A stretch of DNA of 16,500 nucleotides. Source: Symbiodinium natans. Taxonomy: Eukaryota > Sar > Dinophyceae > Suessiales > Symbiodiniaceae. The stretch lies in assembly GCA_905221605.1 (NCBI GenBank), contig CAJNDS010002210.1, positions 363,501 to 380,000 of the forward strand, in the 5' to 3' direction. Shown in pieces: positions 15,756 through 16,500 of this stretch. Both the position numbers and the translations under genes were made by a program. Below the pieces are notes generated by a model, which was not told the DNA's origin, searched no databases, and saw only the letters and a list, made by a program, of their open reading frames with translations. Each line of letters begins with the position of its first letter. Within the stretch, counting starts at the first letter, position 1.

Positions 15756-16157
15756 AGTCCCTTGAATACTTCTGCTTCGTGCCTCCTTGCTCCTACTGTG
15801 CGTCCTCAAGTATTTATGGTTCTCCCCCTCTTTTTCTGCCTTTCTGCCTCTCTCCTGCCCTCTACACCTGCCTCTCCTTTAATGTCTTGAGGGTTTAGGG
15901 GTTTAGGGCCTGAGGGTAGCAAGAAAGTATCTTGTTTTCGCGTTCTTCCATATATTTTTGTTTTTATTCTCTCTCTACCTATATATATATATATATTCTA
16001 TTTGCTTTTTGTTCTTTTTTTGGGGAGGGGGGGCGGTTGGGGTTGCCTGTCTTTGCATCGAAGCGGTCGGGAGGCAGCCCTTGCTGTGCTTCCCCACGGG
16101 CCTTGAACTAACGTGGTGCGAGGCTGCTAGGCAGGGTGGCAAAAAACACCCCGGCCC
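15756..16157. other. Spacer, no recognisable gene
   Basis: A pyrimidine-rich stretch is followed by a short TTTAGGG remnant at 15891-15908, an AT microsatellite at about 15979-15997, T-rich sequence and a G-rich run near 16021-16034. The open frame at 15958-16173 has no domain. Confidence 0.4.
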
Positions 16158-16213
16158 AGGGTTTAGGGTTTAGGGTTTAGGGTTGAGGGCTTGGGGCTGA
16201 GGGTTTAGGGTTC
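16158..16213 (+). repeat. TTTAGGG array with degenerate right half
   Basis: Four clean units, then TTGAGGG, TTGGGG, TGAGGG and TTTAGGG. Confidence 0.9.
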
Positions 16214-16310
16214 AGACAACATCATCCAGGCGAGAGCCTCCGCCAGCCTGCAGCAAAAATGGCTTAGGGTGTTGGGGTCTACAATAACTCGGAAGGGGCC
16301 CGCCAACACA

Positions 16311-16407
16311 AACCCCAAACCCTAAACCCTAAACCCTAAACCCTAAACCCTAAACCCTAAACCCTAAACCCTAAACCCTAAACCCTACACCCTAAATCCT
16401 AAACCTT
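16311..16407 (-). repeat. CCCTAAA array (~13 units)
   Basis: Ten or so perfect units, then CCCTACA, CCCTAAAT and CCTAAACC variants. Confidence 0.95.
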
Positions 16408-16500
16408 GCAACCCAAACCTTATTTCCTGTAATTCCGAGCATGAGGTCTTGGAGAGTTCGCCAGCAGCCCAGATGCCCACAACAGATGCGACCCTAAGCC

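Noticed and set aside
1371-16407. CRISPR-like array from regularly repeated short units
   Set aside because: The repeats are 7-bp telomere units with no spacer/repeat alternation, and the window is eukaryotic.

Overview
The window looks like nuclear DNA of a eukaryotic protist, and the best guess is an alveolate alga such as a dinoflagellate or chromerid. Four things support this: more than twenty short interstitial arrays of the plant/algal-type telomere repeat TTTAGGG/CCCTAAA in both orientations; very low gene density; abundant microsatellites and minisatellites; and an RCC1-type repeat with the HTCAVRADG wording that I associate with dinoflagellate/chromerid protein sets. The taxonomic call is inference. 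No intact conventional gene, tRNA or rRNA was recognised.

Layout. Positions 1-1120 are GC-rich degenerate tandem repeats. Positions 1150-1360 hold a run of short hairpins that could be a structured RNA. Positions 1370-8100 are unique spacers separated by interstitial telomeric sequences (ITSs), with a GA microsatellite at 1866-2133, a TTTAGGGG-type array grading into a 10-bp repeat at 3085-3240, and a 70-bp duplicated GGGTCCCT-rich unit at 3316-3464. Positions 8600-9240 are a mosaic of trinucleotide repeats. Positions 9262-9729 hold an RCC1-like fragment. Positions 13047-14225 hold a nested hairpin and 61-bp and about 78-bp degenerate tandem repeats. Positions 14226-16500 hold a long ITS, an 11-bp AT-rich minisatellite, a second copy of the GGGTCCCT family and two further ITSs.

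The most interesting part is an AT-rich island at about 8268-12982. It is bounded by two homologous segments of about 287 bp in inverted orientation (8268-8553 and 12695-12982). Its right half carries a compact, virus-like gene cluster: an rve/DDE integrase pseudogene (minus, 9883-10826), a small basic charged gene (minus, about 10918-11229), a divergent AT-rich intergenic region, and on the plus strand an uncharacterised gene split by one stop (11360-12028), a small cysteine-rich probable zinc-binding gene (12138-12410) and a short overlapping gene (12379-12605). All show frameshifts, stops or insertions, so this is a relic. The integrase most resembles those of Polinton/Maverick and Polinton-like viruses. 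Three telomere-repeat blocks lie inside or at the ends of the element's reading frames, and a fourth replaces the outer end of its right inverted repeat. That pattern suggests telomere-repeat capture at chromosome breaks.

All protein assignments come from reading translations by eye. No database search was run.
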